Source: Bacteroidales bacterium
Lineage (GTDB): Bacteria; Bacteroidota; Bacteroidia; Bacteroidales; UBA3663
Assembly (NCBI GenBank): GCA_016293065.1
Contig: JAEDEY010000009.1
Coordinates: 1 to 39,728 of the forward strand
DNA length: 39,728 nucleotides
Direction: 5' to 3'
Positions 1 through 9,462 of this stretch are shown here, one piece after another. The position numbers and the translations under genes were made by a program. The number at the start of each line of letters is the position of its first letter. Position 1 is the stretch's first letter. The notes beneath the pieces were generated by a model. It had not been told where the DNA came from. It searched no databases and saw only the letters and a list, made by a program, of their open reading frames with translations.

Positions 1-14
1 AATAGATCAATAGA

Positions 15-60
15 AAGCCCCACCATTCTGTAACTATTACAGAATGGTGGGGCTTATTGC
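15..60 (-). terminator. Strong rho-independent terminator of the porZ-like gene
   Basis: A perfect 19-bp inverted repeat (15-33 and 37-55) with a 3-nt loop lies about 20 nt beyond the stop codon of the minus-strand gene ending at 77. Read on the minus strand, the stem is followed by a T-rich run (TTTCTATT). The symmetry means it could also stop plus-strand transcripts entering from the left. Confidence 0.9.
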
Positions 61-76
61 GTTATCGCGATTCGTC

Positions 77-2011
77 TCAGTTTATTACCAAGAACTTGGT
101 AACTTTACTTCCCTTGTCTGATTGTGACGAGGCATATACGAAATAGACGCCAGCCGAGATGCGTTCTCCCGAATCACTGACAAGATCCCATGAGATACTG
201 CCACCTTGGCTTATTGTCGAATATATAGTGCGGTTGTTGATGTCACAGATTTTGACTTTAGAATTCTCTTTCAATCCGCTGATATGTAGCGCACCAGAAT
301 ACTCTGGACGCACAGGATTAGGATAGCACTTGATTCCGCTGTAGTCTTGAGCACCACGGACAGCATCGCTCAAATAGCTCACACAGCCGCCTTCGCACGA
401 AATATATATTGTTCCACTCACATCGTCATAAGCCAATGCCAAGATATTGTTTGAAGGAAGTGGAGAATTCTCGGACGTGAAATTATCGATCTGGGTTAGC
501 CCATCGGCCGAAAGGTGATAGATTCCAGATTCAGTAGTGCCAATCCATTTCTGGTTGTTGGCATCAACAATGACACACGAGCAGTCGACATTAGCAAGCA
601 GATAGTCGGCATAGTTACTACCATCGTTGCGCGGAATCTTGACTCGACGCACACGACCAGGGTTCTTGTATGCATCTATCTGAGAGTCGATAACAAACGG
701 TCCAGATGAAGTCATCAGCCACATCTTTCCGTCTTTATCTTCTGCTATGTCATTGAAGTATTTCGGGTTGTAGCTGTTACCATCTTGATCTGTGAGTGTT
801 GTGAATGATACGCTTTCGTCGTCGTTGGGGTCTTCGGGAGTTCCACCATCATAATATATGGCTCCTTGGCAGTTCTCCCACGGACGAATACCAAGAATCC
901 ACTTGAATCGATATTTGTCGTTGCGAGCCTGCACAAGTCGGTCAAAACCATTGGATATGACGTTATATCCATTGACGGGGAACGAGAGTATGTTACCCGA
1001 TGGAGTCATGCATCGCAAGGGGCGTGTCACACTTGTGTTCATGAACCACAGATAGCCATCGTCGTTCATTGTCATGCCTCCAATGCGAGTGGTGTAAGTC
1101 TCTGGTATGATACAATTCAATCCAGGGTTGTTGAACGCATTGTAATACTTGCCTAACTCTGTACCATTGAATTCAATGATACCGAGACTGAAAGTACCGA
1201 CATAGTAATGGCTGTTGTCGCGAGGGTCGATGACAAGCGATGTTACTCCCTGGAACCATGCCGTATGATCAGTGAAGAGATGATTGATTTCGCTGGCACG
1301 CACGATGTCCCACTGGTCTTCGTATGTGTCATAAACCGAAAGTATGCCATGCTCGTTGAATACCGAAGAACGGTAGTCTTCGGTATTGGCTGTAAGCAGA
1401 ACGCCATCGCGATATACGAGTGTGCCATTAGATGTGCTGCCCACGCCATTTGCCTTTGCCGAGGCATTGAGTTCTGCGAGCCGTTGTTCGCTCACGCTGC
1501 TGGTGCGATATCCATAGGTGCCATCTTTGTATTCTGAGATATCGTAGTATAAGGTATCTTCAAACTCTTCTTTGGCTATGTTGACAATGAGAAAGCCAAA
1601 ACCAGTCGAGATATACAGCTTGCCATCGCGTTCCGAGATCGAAATGATGCTGCGGTCGCCAATCACAGTTTTGTTGGCATAGTCAGGCAAGTTGCTCACA
1701 CGTCCCTCGGTATCAATAAAGTCGATGTTGCCATCGGTATATACAATGACAAGACGCTGAGCTAGTTCGGATACAATGATATCAAAGATGCGTGATCCGT
1801 TGAGACCCGTAAGTCGGCTATATTGACGTTTGTCGTCGAGTTTTTGTTCGTCGAACGAGAAGAGTGTGTTACCCGATAGCAGAAATATCCTGTTGTCGAA
1901 TATCTCGCCACGACGATAGTTGGCAGAACTGGGGAAGACTGTCCATTCGCCAATGGCAGATGCACATATCGACGACAAGCTTGCAATCATTGTGAGTATG
2001 TGACGTTTCAT
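77..2011 (-). CDS. porZ: PorZ-like type 9 secretion system beta-propeller protein
   Basis: This is a 644-residue secreted protein with a signal peptide at residues 1-19 (MKRHILTMIASLSSICASA). The body carries two-component-regulator-type beta-propeller repeats, for example GKLYISTGFGFLIVN, GTLVYRDGVLL, YYVGTFSLGIIEF, GKMWLMTSSGPFVI and QKWIGTTESGIYHLS. The last ~80 residues (YPNPVRP..., ending GVYFVYASS...KFLVIN) form a T9SS-type C-terminal sorting domain. In Porphyromonas gingivalis, PorZ belongs to the cell-surface attachment complex with PorU, PorV and PorQ and binds A-LPS. This protein is somewhat shorter than that one (about 776 residues) but has the same order of two propellers plus a C-terminal domain. 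The ATG at 2011 directly precedes the signal peptide. No clear TAnnTTTG promoter was found upstream on the minus strand. It is divergent from the SLBB exporter. The family call rests on architecture and sequence flavour; it could be another propeller protein with a sorting domain. Confidence 0.8.
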   Translation of the reverse strand: MKRHILTMIASLSSICASAIGEWTVFPSSANYRRGEIFDNRIFLLSGNTLFSFDEQKLDDKRQYSRLTGLNGSRIFDIIVSELAQRLVIVYTDGNIDFIDTEGRVSNLPDYANKTVIGDRSIISISERDGKLYISTGFGFLIVNIAKEEFEDTLYYDISEYKDGTYGYRTSSVSEQRLAELNASAKANGVGSTSNGTLVYRDGVLLTANTEDYRSSVFNEHGILSVYDTYEDQWDIVRASEINHLFTDHTAWFQGVTSLVIDPRDNSHYYVGTFSLGIIEFNGTELGKYYNAFNNPGLNCIIPETYTTRIGGMTMNDDGYLWFMNTSVTRPLRCMTPSGNILSFPVNGYNVISNGFDRLVQARNDKYRFKWILGIRPWENCQGAIYYDGGTPEDPNDDESVSFTTLTDQDGNSYNPKYFNDIAEDKDGKMWLMTSSGPFVIDSQIDAYKNPGRVRRVKIPRNDGSNYADYLLANVDCSCVIVDANNQKWIGTTESGIYHLSADGLTQIDNFTSENSPLPSNNILALAYDDVSGTIYISCEGGCVSYLSDAVRGAQDYSGIKCYPNPVRPEYSGALHISGLKENSKVKICDINNRTIYSTISQGGSISWDLVSDSGERISAGVYFVYASSQSDKGSKVTKFLVIN

Positions 2012-2106
2012 TGTTATAATTTGATCGTGAATAGTCGTTGCCTAACTGATATCTATTATATTTTGAACGCACGATAGGTCTTTTTATTGTGAATATGGCT
2101 TTTTTA

Positions 2107-2138
2107 TTTGTACATAAACAATAAATATCGTAAATTTG
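2107..2138 (+). promoter_or_regulatory. Bacteroidota promoter of the SLBB exporter gene
   Basis: A TTTG -33 box at 2107-2110 and a TAAATTTG -7 box at 2131-2138 are separated by 20 bp, matching the Bacteroidota primary-sigma consensus. The predicted transcript starts about 15 nt before the ATG at 2159. Confidence 0.75.
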
Positions 2139-2158
2139 CGTTTACATAATATTAATAA

Positions 2159-4582
2159 ATGACAACCCTTATGAAAAAAATCGCAATATTGATATCGTTG
2201 TTCATACCAATAGTGCTCATGGCACAATCGTCGATGACCGACCAGAAAGTGTTTGAATATGTGGTTAAGCAGTACGAGATGGGAGCATCACAGTCTGAAA
2301 TTGCCGCCGACCTTCTGAAGAAAGGTGTTGACATAAAACAACTGCAACGTGTCAAGAACAAATACGGCAAGGAGTACTTGAGCCTCATGTCGAGCAAGAA
2401 GCAGAGTACAGTCATGAACGACGACCGAGGCCGTACTCCTAATGGAGAAAGCGATCCGCAACGCACCAGTATCGCTGATTATTTCACCGACACTTCCAGC
2501 TTATTGCTGCTCATGGAAATGAAAAAGGCTGAAGACGAACACTCGCTCATCTTTGGTCACGACATCTTCCGCACCGACGAATTGTCGTTCGAGCCAAACA
2601 TGAACATAGCCACTCCCGAGGACTATCTGCTCGGAGCTGGCGATGTGGTCTATATCGATGTCTATGGTGCATCTCAACAAACTATCGAGGGCACTATCTC
2701 GCCCGATGGCTACATCACCATCAGCGACTTTGGTCCAGTGTCGTTGGCAGGTCTCACGGTAAAGCAAGCCAATGCTCGACTGGTGCAGCATCTAGGAACT
2801 CGATATGAAGGTTCGAAGATTAAGCTCTCGGTAGGGCAGACGCGCACCATCATGGTCAATGTGATGGGCGAGGTCGAGACTCCAGGTACATATACTCTTT
2901 CGGCTTTTGCCTCGGTGTTCCATGCCTTGTATATGGCAGGAGGTGTAAACAAGATTGGTACATTGCGTGACATCAGGGTCTATCGCAAGAACAAACTGAT
3001 AACGTCGGTCGATATCTACGACTATATTCTCAACGGCCAGCTTTCGGGCAATGTGCAGCTCTGCGACAACGATGTGATTATCGTTGGCTCATACGATTGT
3101 CTCGTGACTATCGAGGGTAAGGTAAAACGTCCGATGATTTATGAGATGAAACGTTCTGAGACCTTGTCCCAGCTGCTCGGCTATGCTGGAGGTTTCACTG
3201 GTGACGCCTACACCAAGTCTGTGAGGGTGATGCGCAAGACAGGTCGCGACCTTTCTGTCTTTAGTGTAGATGACTCCAATATCAACACCTTCACCATGGC
3301 CGATCAGGATGTGGTGAAGGTTGATTCCATCATTCAGCGTTACAGCAATGCCATCGAGATACGTGGAGCGGTCTTCCGCCCTGGTCTGTATCAACTTGGC
3401 GAGAAAATCCGAACCGTTCGTCAGCTCGTGCAATATGCCGAGGGTGTGACCGAATATGCCTTCCTCGACCATGCCGTACTTCAGCGCATGAAACTCGACC
3501 GCACGCTCGAAGTCGTGTCTCTTAATCTTGCTGGCATCCTCGATGGCACAGCTCCCGACGTGTATCTCCGTAACGAAGACGTATTGATTGTGCCGAGTGT
3601 CGAACCTGTCAAAATGAACCAGACTCTCACTATCCATGGCGAGGTCTTCGCACCAGGAACCTACAAGTTTGCGTCGAACATGACTATCGAAGACCTTATT
3701 CTTCAGGCAGGAGGCTTGAAGGAGTCGGCATCGTCGGTCAAGGTTGATGTCGCTCGCCGAATCATTGATCCAAAAGCTACTACCGATAGTTCCATGCGCT
3801 CCATGACCTATAGTTTTGAGTTGCGAGATGGCTTTGTGGTTGATGCTTCTCCAGACTTCACCCTTCAACCTTATGATGAGGTGTATGTACGCCAAAGTCC
3901 AGGTTACTCTGTTCAGGAGAATGTAACGGTGATGGGAGAGGTGCTCTTTGCAGGAACATACACTTTGTCGAAGCAGAACTGCCGTCTCAGTGATATTATC
4001 GCAGCAGCAGGCGGAACGACGATGATGGCCAATATTCATGGCGCACGTCTCGAACGTAAGGTCAATCCAGAAGAGAAACTGCGTATGCAGCAGTCTGTAT
4101 TAATGAAGAAGAATAAAGATCTCAATGGCGTCAATGATACTATCAACATCAGGAATATCTCGGTCAACGACACCTATTTCGTGGGCATCGATCTTTCGAA
4201 AGCTCTTGACAACCCTGGTTGTGACGAAGATATTGTGCTGCACAAAGACGACCGCATCATCGTGCCAAGGCTCATCAACACCGTCAGAATCAGCGGTGAG
4301 GTGATGTATCCCAATACCGTAGGCTTCATTGGTGGAGAAGTAGCAAGCTACTATATCTCTCAGGCAGGTGGCTACAGCAACAACGCACGTCGTTCGCGCG
4401 GATACATAATCTACCAGAATGGCAAGGTCGCCAAGTTGAGCCGAAATGCAAAGCCAGCCCCAGGTTGCGAGATAGTGATTCCAGCAAAAAAAGAACGTAA
4501 CAACATGGCGACAGCTGCTCAGTGGGCTACTATCTCTACCTCACTCGCTACTATAGTTGCGTTGCTTATTTCGGTTCTCTAA
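2159..4582 (+). CDS. Wza-like polysaccharide export outer-membrane protein with about six SLBB units
   Basis: This 807-residue protein starts with a signal peptide (core MKKIAILISLFIPIVLMAQ; a start at 2171 is possible) and a short helical segment (about 45-68). A Poly_export domain follows around 150-235 (YLLGAGDVVYIDVYG...TISPDGYITIS). About six SLBB beta-grasp units are recognisable by their recurring G-x-V-x-x-P-G-x-Y core: VMGEVETPGTYTL (~232), IEGKVKRPMIYEM (~318), IRGAVFRPGLYQL (~398), IHGEVFAPGTYKF (~492), VMGEVLFAGTYTL (~590) and ISGEVMYPNTVGF (~708). A C-terminal hydrophobic segment (~785-805, WATISTSLATIVALLISVL) resembles the membrane-spanning helix of Wza-type proteins. The family forms outer-membrane channels for capsule or exopolysaccharide. 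Escherichia coli Wza is about half this length, and the SLBB expansion is common in Bacteroidota. No glycosyltransferase, Wzc-like kinase or flippase gene lies nearby. Confidence 0.88.
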   Translation: MTTLMKKIAILISLFIPIVLMAQSSMTDQKVFEYVVKQYEMGASQSEIAADLLKKGVDIKQLQRVKNKYGKEYLSLMSSKKQSTVMNDDRGRTPNGESDPQRTSIADYFTDTSSLLLLMEMKKAEDEHSLIFGHDIFRTDELSFEPNMNIATPEDYLLGAGDVVYIDVYGASQQTIEGTISPDGYITISDFGPVSLAGLTVKQANARLVQHLGTRYEGSKIKLSVGQTRTIMVNVMGEVETPGTYTLSAFASVFHALYMAGGVNKIGTLRDIRVYRKNKLITSVDIYDYILNGQLSGNVQLCDNDVIIVGSYDCLVTIEGKVKRPMIYEMKRSETLSQLLGYAGGFTGDAYTKSVRVMRKTGRDLSVFSVDDSNINTFTMADQDVVKVDSIIQRYSNAIEIRGAVFRPGLYQLGEKIRTVRQLVQYAEGVTEYAFLDHAVLQRMKLDRTLEVVSLNLAGILDGTAPDVYLRNEDVLIVPSVEPVKMNQTLTIHGEVFAPGTYKFASNMTIEDLILQAGGLKESASSVKVDVARRIIDPKATTDSSMRSMTYSFELRDGFVVDASPDFTLQPYDEVYVRQSPGYSVQENVTVMGEVLFAGTYTLSKQNCRLSDIIAAAGGTTMMANIHGARLERKVNPEEKLRMQQSVLMKKNKDLNGVNDTINIRNISVNDTYFVGIDLSKALDNPGCDEDIVLHKDDRIIVPRLINTVRISGEVMYPNTVGFIGGEVASYYISQAGGYSNNARRSRGYIIYQNGKVAKLSRNAKPAPGCEIVIPAKKERNNMATAAQWATISTSLATIVALLISVL

Positions 4583-4632
4583 CTACACGAATTTTTGCTT
4601 CTGCAATATAAATCTAAACGAAATTAAGTAAA

Positions 4633-4676
4633 AAATAGGGTATGTTTGATAAGAAAAACATACTCTATTTGTTTTA
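4633..4676 (+). terminator. Terminator after the SLBB exporter gene
   Basis: A 15-bp stem (4633-4647 with 4656-4670, one G-T pair) and 8-nt loop are followed by GTTTTATTTG, about 50 nt after the stop codon at 4582. Its trailing T tract overlaps the -33 box of the next promoter, so the two transcription units meet tightly. Confidence 0.75.
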
Positions 4677-4699
4677 TTTGTGATTTTTTGCTAAATTTG
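4668..4699 (+). promoter_or_regulatory. Promoter of the tandem histidine kinase operon
   Basis: TTTG at 4668-4671 and TAAATTTG at 4692-4699 have a 20-bp spacer. The ATG of the first kinase lies 38 nt beyond the -7 box. Confidence 0.75.
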
Positions 4700-4737
4700 G
4701 CGCGTATTTATCTGTAAAATAGCAATAATAGTCCCAA

Positions 4738-7074
4738 ATGACTAAGAGACACCCTCTGTATCTCATGTTTCTGTTCGTATTTGTCGTGTCAATGGCGATT
4801 CTGTCGTCATGCACTTCTGCCGACCATAAACGCGAGATTGTTGTGATGTGGGAGACCGATAACACAGATGCGGTATATCAGAAGTGGAGCGAGATACTTG
4901 AAGGTGAGTTAGAACGACAAGGCATCGATGCTAACCTTCATTATCAATACAACAATATCGGCATGACTCAGGAGAAATTCGAAATCAGCGAACTCTCTGA
5001 ACTTGTAATGTCGTTGACCAATCAGGGACGAAAGCCAGATCTCATCCTTGCTCATGGCAATTATCCAGAGTGGCTCTTGGCCATCAACAAAGATCCGCTC
5101 GTAAGCTCTATTCCTGCTATATGTTTCGGACTCAAGAGCGAACATTTTCTGCCTCGAATGGATACACTTCTGTCTCGTAGAGACTACCCTTTCCGTCCAC
5201 GAGTGCAGATTATCGACACTCTTGCTCTCAAGGAAAACCTCGATTTGGCAGATTATATTCAGAATCTCCCTGGAATGATAGTCGCACATCGCCAGTATCT
5301 GCATCGGTCACAGACTCATCGATTCATCACATTGCTTGACCGTGATGCCAGTTGGATTGACTCGTTGGCTGTCGAGGATTTGGATTATCAGAACAAGACG
5401 TTAGACCCTCAGATTTACTTCAACAATATTATGAATCAGACGACGTCTGAGGTGCTAAATGCAGAAAACGACAAGGGCAAGATTGTATATTCTATCTATT
5501 CGCTCACTCATCCCGAAACTAACGTGCGCCTTACGAATGGTGGACATAATGTCAACACAACTTGGGCGTTCTATCCTCAGCTCAATCCTAACTTTTTCAT
5601 CTCAGCCAAACATGACAACGTGTCGCGACAGCTCACCGAGGGTGCCGATTTCCTGCCATTCTATACCATGGTGGGAGAGGACTTCCTTGCCAACGACAGT
5701 TGCGTAGGTGGATTTTTCACTCCTGCCGAGGTGTTGCTGAGCGAGGCGGTATCGGCAAGCAAGCGTGTCCTTGATGGCGAGAAAGTCGATAGCATTGTCA
5801 AGCTTTATCATACCAAAAGTCTGAATATCAACTATGACATATTGCGCAGTCGAGGCATAGGCATCGACCTCATGCCACCTTCTGCCAATCTTTATAATGT
5901 CACCCTCTATGACCGCAAGCCTGTGCTTGCCACCATTCTTTTGGTCTTTTGCATAGCGCTTGCCATAGCATTTGTTGTGGTTGTCGTGTTATATTCGAGC
6001 CGTCAGTTGAGCGTGTTGTACGGCAACCGCAAAGCCATCCGACATCAGGCAATGCGACAGATTAAGAATCGCGAACTGCTGAAGATGGTGTTCGACACGT
6101 GTAAGGTCATCCTGTGGGACGAACAGTGTGACAACACGTCTCGTCTGCTGAGTCGTATATCTACCGACGAATATAGCCGCAAGCAGTTAAAATCTTTCTT
6201 GTCTGAATCGAATGTCGGTTCATATTCTCATCAGTTCTATGGTAGTCTCGACCACCAGCCGATTAGCTGGTATGAGATAAGAATGAAGGTGACACGCGAT
6301 GGTAAAGACAAACCTCTTCATCGAGGGTTTATTGTCAACATCGAGAAGCAGAAAGAACTTGAGGCGATGACGGTCGAGACCAATCGTCTGATAGCCAACA
6401 CTCAGGTACGAGAGGGCTTCATATCTGCCATGAATCACGAGATACGCACCCCGCTACATGCCGTAGTGGGCTTTGCCATAGAGCTGGCAGATCATGGCGA
6501 CCTCCTTAATGCCGAAGAGACCGATTCTTTTGGTCATATAATAGAGTCGAATGCCGTGGCTCTGCGCAAGATCATCAACGACATCCTCACAGTCACACTG
6601 ATTGGTCACAGCAATTTCGCCTTCCACAACAAGCCTTGCCTGATGAGCCGTCTCTTCGTGCCTGATCTATGGGAAGATGCTCAGAAGGTGATGAAGTGGA
6701 ATAGCAACAAGTTAGTGTTAGACATTCCCGATAGCGATGTGTGGATCCAGACGGAGCCTTCGATGTTTGCCGTAGTTATCGACAATCTGTTGCTCAATGC
6801 CTCTAAATTCTCGCCCAAATGCAGCACCATCACCTTAGGGTGGCGGCCGACATCCAAAGACGGTAATGTCGAGATTTGGGTCAAGGACGAAGGCAAGGGT
6901 ATCGACTCTCAGTATCATGAGCTCGTCTTTGAGCGCTTCTTCAAGATCGACAGTTTCCACCCTGGTGGCGGTCTCGGACTCTTCATCTGCAAGACCTATG
7001 TTTCTCTCATGGGCGGCACTATAGCAATCGACAGTCAAGAAGGTTGCGGTAGCACGTTCACCATCAGGTTATAA
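4738..7074 (+). CDS. Sensor histidine kinase with a lipobox and periplasmic binding-protein-like sensor
   Basis: This is a 778-residue membrane sensor kinase. The N-terminal hydrophobic segment ends in a lipobox (AILSSC-T), suggesting lipid attachment. Residues ~32-395 are a predicted periplasmic domain whose start (REIVVMWETDN...WSEILEGELERQG) resembles ABC-type substrate-binding folds. A transmembrane helix (~397-422, ATILLVFCIALAIAFVVVVVL) leads to a cytoplasmic linker, a HisKA domain with the phospho-acceptor at about H567 (SAMNHEIRTPLHAVVGF), and an ATPase domain with N box (DNLLLNASKFS), DEGKGID and the GGGLGLFICK G2 box. There is no receiver or output domain and no response regulator gene nearby, so its partner is encoded elsewhere. 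It is followed after 11 nt by a paralogue of almost identical length. The kinase call is certain; the ligand is unknown. Confidence 0.93.
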   Translation: MTKRHPLYLMFLFVFVVSMAILSSCTSADHKREIVVMWETDNTDAVYQKWSEILEGELERQGIDANLHYQYNNIGMTQEKFEISELSELVMSLTNQGRKPDLILAHGNYPEWLLAINKDPLVSSIPAICFGLKSEHFLPRMDTLLSRRDYPFRPRVQIIDTLALKENLDLADYIQNLPGMIVAHRQYLHRSQTHRFITLLDRDASWIDSLAVEDLDYQNKTLDPQIYFNNIMNQTTSEVLNAENDKGKIVYSIYSLTHPETNVRLTNGGHNVNTTWAFYPQLNPNFFISAKHDNVSRQLTEGADFLPFYTMVGEDFLANDSCVGGFFTPAEVLLSEAVSASKRVLDGEKVDSIVKLYHTKSLNINYDILRSRGIGIDLMPPSANLYNVTLYDRKPVLATILLVFCIALAIAFVVVVVLYSSRQLSVLYGNRKAIRHQAMRQIKNRELLKMVFDTCKVILWDEQCDNTSRLLSRISTDEYSRKQLKSFLSESNVGSYSHQFYGSLDHQPISWYEIRMKVTRDGKDKPLHRGFIVNIEKQKELEAMTVETNRLIANTQVREGFISAMNHEIRTPLHAVVGFAIELADHGDLLNAEETDSFGHIIESNAVALRKIINDILTVTLIGHSNFAFHNKPCLMSRLFVPDLWEDAQKVMKWNSNKLVLDIPDSDVWIQTEPSMFAVVIDNLLLNASKFSPKCSTITLGWRPTSKDGNVEIWVKDEGKGIDSQYHELVFERFFKIDSFHPGGGLGLFICKTYVSLMGGTIAIDSQEGCGSTFTIRL

Positions 7075-7085
7075 CTTTCCAGACA

Positions 7086-9425
7086 ATGAAACAGACATTT
7101 CTTAACTCTCTCGTCTCTTTTTTCTTCTTCGCGCTTCTTGCGTCATGCCACACACATGATAGTAAGCTCGAAGGAAAGAAACGTATTCTCGTCCTGTATC
7201 AGATAGAAAGCAATACTGTTCAGGAGACAATGTTCAAAGACGAGGTTAAGAAGGTGTTTGGCGATACCTCGCGCTACGAACTCACCATGCGCGAGAGCGA
7301 TCTGCGTCCATTTCAGCGAGCTCCCCTGCGCGAATATTTCCACAATGCGGTGCCAAGCGTAAACCGACAACTCAATGCCTTCGATGGTCAGCCCGACCTT
7401 GTTATTGTGCATAGCGAAGATCTTGCTCATTCGGCAGCCATGTGCGACCATCCGAAGCTGACTCGCTGTCCTGTGGTGTGCATGGGTGTGGTCAACCCCT
7501 CCTATAACGATAGTCTTGTCATGCGACGAGACAATTTCGTTGTGTTCCAGCAGACGGTCGATCTTCGCAAGAATATCGACTTCATCCAGAAGATTAATCC
7601 CCAACCATGGCTCGTGATACCGCTCGACAGCACATATATAGACGACTACCTGCGTCAGGAAATCATCGACCAGTTGGGCAGCGATACTGTCCACTATGCA
7701 ACCAATCTTCATTACGAGACCGTAGCCCGATATGTATCGCCCCCAGGACGCGACTATTCGCGCATCTCTCTCATTCCCATCAGTCTTGAATATCCCTTGG
7801 AGAATCAACCTATTGCCGATTCTATCAAGACCCTCAGAGGTGTGCTTCACGTCAAGTCGGCGTTCTGCAACTATCTGCGCATCAAGGATGACTGCTATAG
7901 CGATCAGGCACTGCAATTCAACCTTGGTCTTTTCTTCTCGATGACCCCGAATCAGTTTAACAAGCCCATCAATTCGGCTCTCAATGCTTGTGTAGGCGGA
8001 TATTTCACACCGTGGTTCGAGCAGTTCCGACAGATGAAACCCACCATCGACCTCCTGCTCAGTGGAGCCAATCCCAAGTCGGTTGGTCATCATAGCTTTG
8101 TTGACGACTACTGGATCGACTGGCGACTGGGCAAGCAGTTTCTGCCTTTTGCCGAAGACTTCCCTCGTGGCACGCGTTTTGTCAATATGCCATGGTACGA
8201 GAGTTCGAGGGCTGCCAAGAAACTAAAGGATTTTTGGATTCCATGGACAGTGGCTTTGTTTGTTTTCCTGCTCATTGCCATACCTTTGTGCATCACAATC
8301 TACAAGATCAGACAACAGCAAAAACTCGTCGAACAGGGTAATAGGTCCAACGAAGAAGAGATGCGGATCGAATCTCTCATGTTGGCACTCAATGTCGTCT
8401 CGTGGGAGTTGTCGGCCGATAAGCTTATCACTTTTCCCGAAAAGGCAAGACCTGTCTTGGGATTGAAGCAGAATAGCATTCCTCTCGACAACATCTTACA
8501 GCTATTGTCTGAATCAGACCGCCAAGCCCTTCTCAAGGCCATCGATGAGGTGCCAGAATCAGGATTGTCTCAGCTCGAAGTGCTGGTGTCGTTGGCCGAT
8601 GGTCAGCAACATTCGGTGGTCATATTCATCAACCATAACCACGACAACTCGCAACACTTCATTTGCAATGGATTGGCATTTAACAACGATAAGGAACATG
8701 AGTTGAAACAGGAGCGCGAACAAGCGTTGAAGCGTTCAGAAGAGGCCAACGTGAAAGAGGCCTTCCTTGCGTCGATGAGCCACGAGATACGCACTCCTCT
8801 CAATGCCATCGTTGGATTCTCGGATATCCTTGTGAGCCAACATTCGCTGCTCACCAAGGACGAACGCCAGCAATATGGCAAGTATGTCAAGGATAGCAAC
8901 GAACAACTGTTGCGCTTGCTCGACGACATCTTGCACTATTCGTCCGACAATAAACGCGACCATCACCTCAAGCTCTCGACCAAAGATGTGGAGTCTATGA
9001 TCGACGAGATCTACAACATCCACACAGTCATTGTGCCTCAGCATCTGCAACTGATATATCTGCGAGGTCCAAAGGCAAAGATGCTGGTCAACCGTGTATC
9101 GTTACTCCAAATCATGAGCAATATCATCAACAATGCCATCAAGTTCACCGACAAGGGCTCAATTACTATCGGCTGGAATCTTGAGTCGGATGTAGATGGC
9201 AAGTGGGTTGTTCTCTTTGTCGAAGACACTGGCATCGGCATTGCTCCCGACAAGATTGCCAATATCTTCACCAAATACTACAAGAGTTCAAGCACTTCGT
9301 CAGGTGCAGGCATCGGACTCTCGCTCTGCAAGCATCTCGTCGAGAAGATGGGTGGAACCATCAGCGTCACCAGCCAGGTGCGTAAAGGCTCTCGTTTTGA
9401 AGTCAAGGTTCGCTCTGTTGATTGA
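7086..9425 (+). CDS. Second tandem sensor histidine kinase with a lipobox
   Basis: This 779-residue kinase has the same plan as its upstream neighbour. A signal segment ends in ALLASC-H (lipobox). A periplasmic region (~22-383) opens with KRILVLYQIESN and resembles a binding-protein fold. A transmembrane helix follows at ~385-408, then a HisKA domain with about H566 (ASMSHEIRTPLNAIVGFSDIL), an N box (SNIINNAIKFTDKG), EDTGIGIAPDKI and GAGIGLSLCKHLVEKMGG. It has no receiver domain. Both kinases share C-V-G-G-Y/F-F-T-P motifs in the sensor (NACVGGYFTPW here, DSCVGGFFTPAE upstream), so the sensor domains are homologous although diverged. The 11-nt gap implies co-transcription. Two adjacent kinases could act as a heterodimer or respond to related ligands; that is inference. 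Confidence 0.93.
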   Translation: MKQTFLNSLVSFFFFALLASCHTHDSKLEGKKRILVLYQIESNTVQETMFKDEVKKVFGDTSRYELTMRESDLRPFQRAPLREYFHNAVPSVNRQLNAFDGQPDLVIVHSEDLAHSAAMCDHPKLTRCPVVCMGVVNPSYNDSLVMRRDNFVVFQQTVDLRKNIDFIQKINPQPWLVIPLDSTYIDDYLRQEIIDQLGSDTVHYATNLHYETVARYVSPPGRDYSRISLIPISLEYPLENQPIADSIKTLRGVLHVKSAFCNYLRIKDDCYSDQALQFNLGLFFSMTPNQFNKPINSALNACVGGYFTPWFEQFRQMKPTIDLLLSGANPKSVGHHSFVDDYWIDWRLGKQFLPFAEDFPRGTRFVNMPWYESSRAAKKLKDFWIPWTVALFVFLLIAIPLCITIYKIRQQQKLVEQGNRSNEEEMRIESLMLALNVVSWELSADKLITFPEKARPVLGLKQNSIPLDNILQLLSESDRQALLKAIDEVPESGLSQLEVLVSLADGQQHSVVIFINHNHDNSQHFICNGLAFNNDKEHELKQEREQALKRSEEANVKEAFLASMSHEIRTPLNAIVGFSDILVSQHSLLTKDERQQYGKYVKDSNEQLLRLLDDILHYSSDNKRDHHLKLSTKDVESMIDEIYNIHTVIVPQHLQLIYLRGPKAKMLVNRVSLLQIMSNIINNAIKFTDKGSITIGWNLESDVDGKWVVLFVEDTGIGIAPDKIANIFTKYYKSSSTSSGAGIGLSLCKHLVEKMGGTISVTSQVRKGSRFEVKVRSVD

Positions 9426-9430
9426 TCAAT

Positions 9431-9438
9431 TATCTTTG
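9431..9438 (+). promoter_or_regulatory. Possible internal promoter before the DUF6057 gene
   Basis: A TATCTTTG -7 box lies in the 37-nt gap after the second kinase, 24 nt before the ATG at 9463. No convincing -33 box is seen at the right spacing, so it may be weak or a chance match. Confidence 0.4.
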
Positions 9439-9462
9439 ACTTATTTCAAAATTTGACTCGTA

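Noticed and set aside
3089..4039. Long 316-codon minus-strand frame inside the SLBB exporter gene
   Set aside because: It is a shadow of the real plus-strand gene, which has clear SLBB domains; its translation shows no domain, and its composition is typical of antisense frames.
7143..8093. 316-codon minus-strand frame inside the second histidine kinase
   Set aside because: It is antisense to a kinase with a complete set of motifs, with no promoter and no recognisable protein features.
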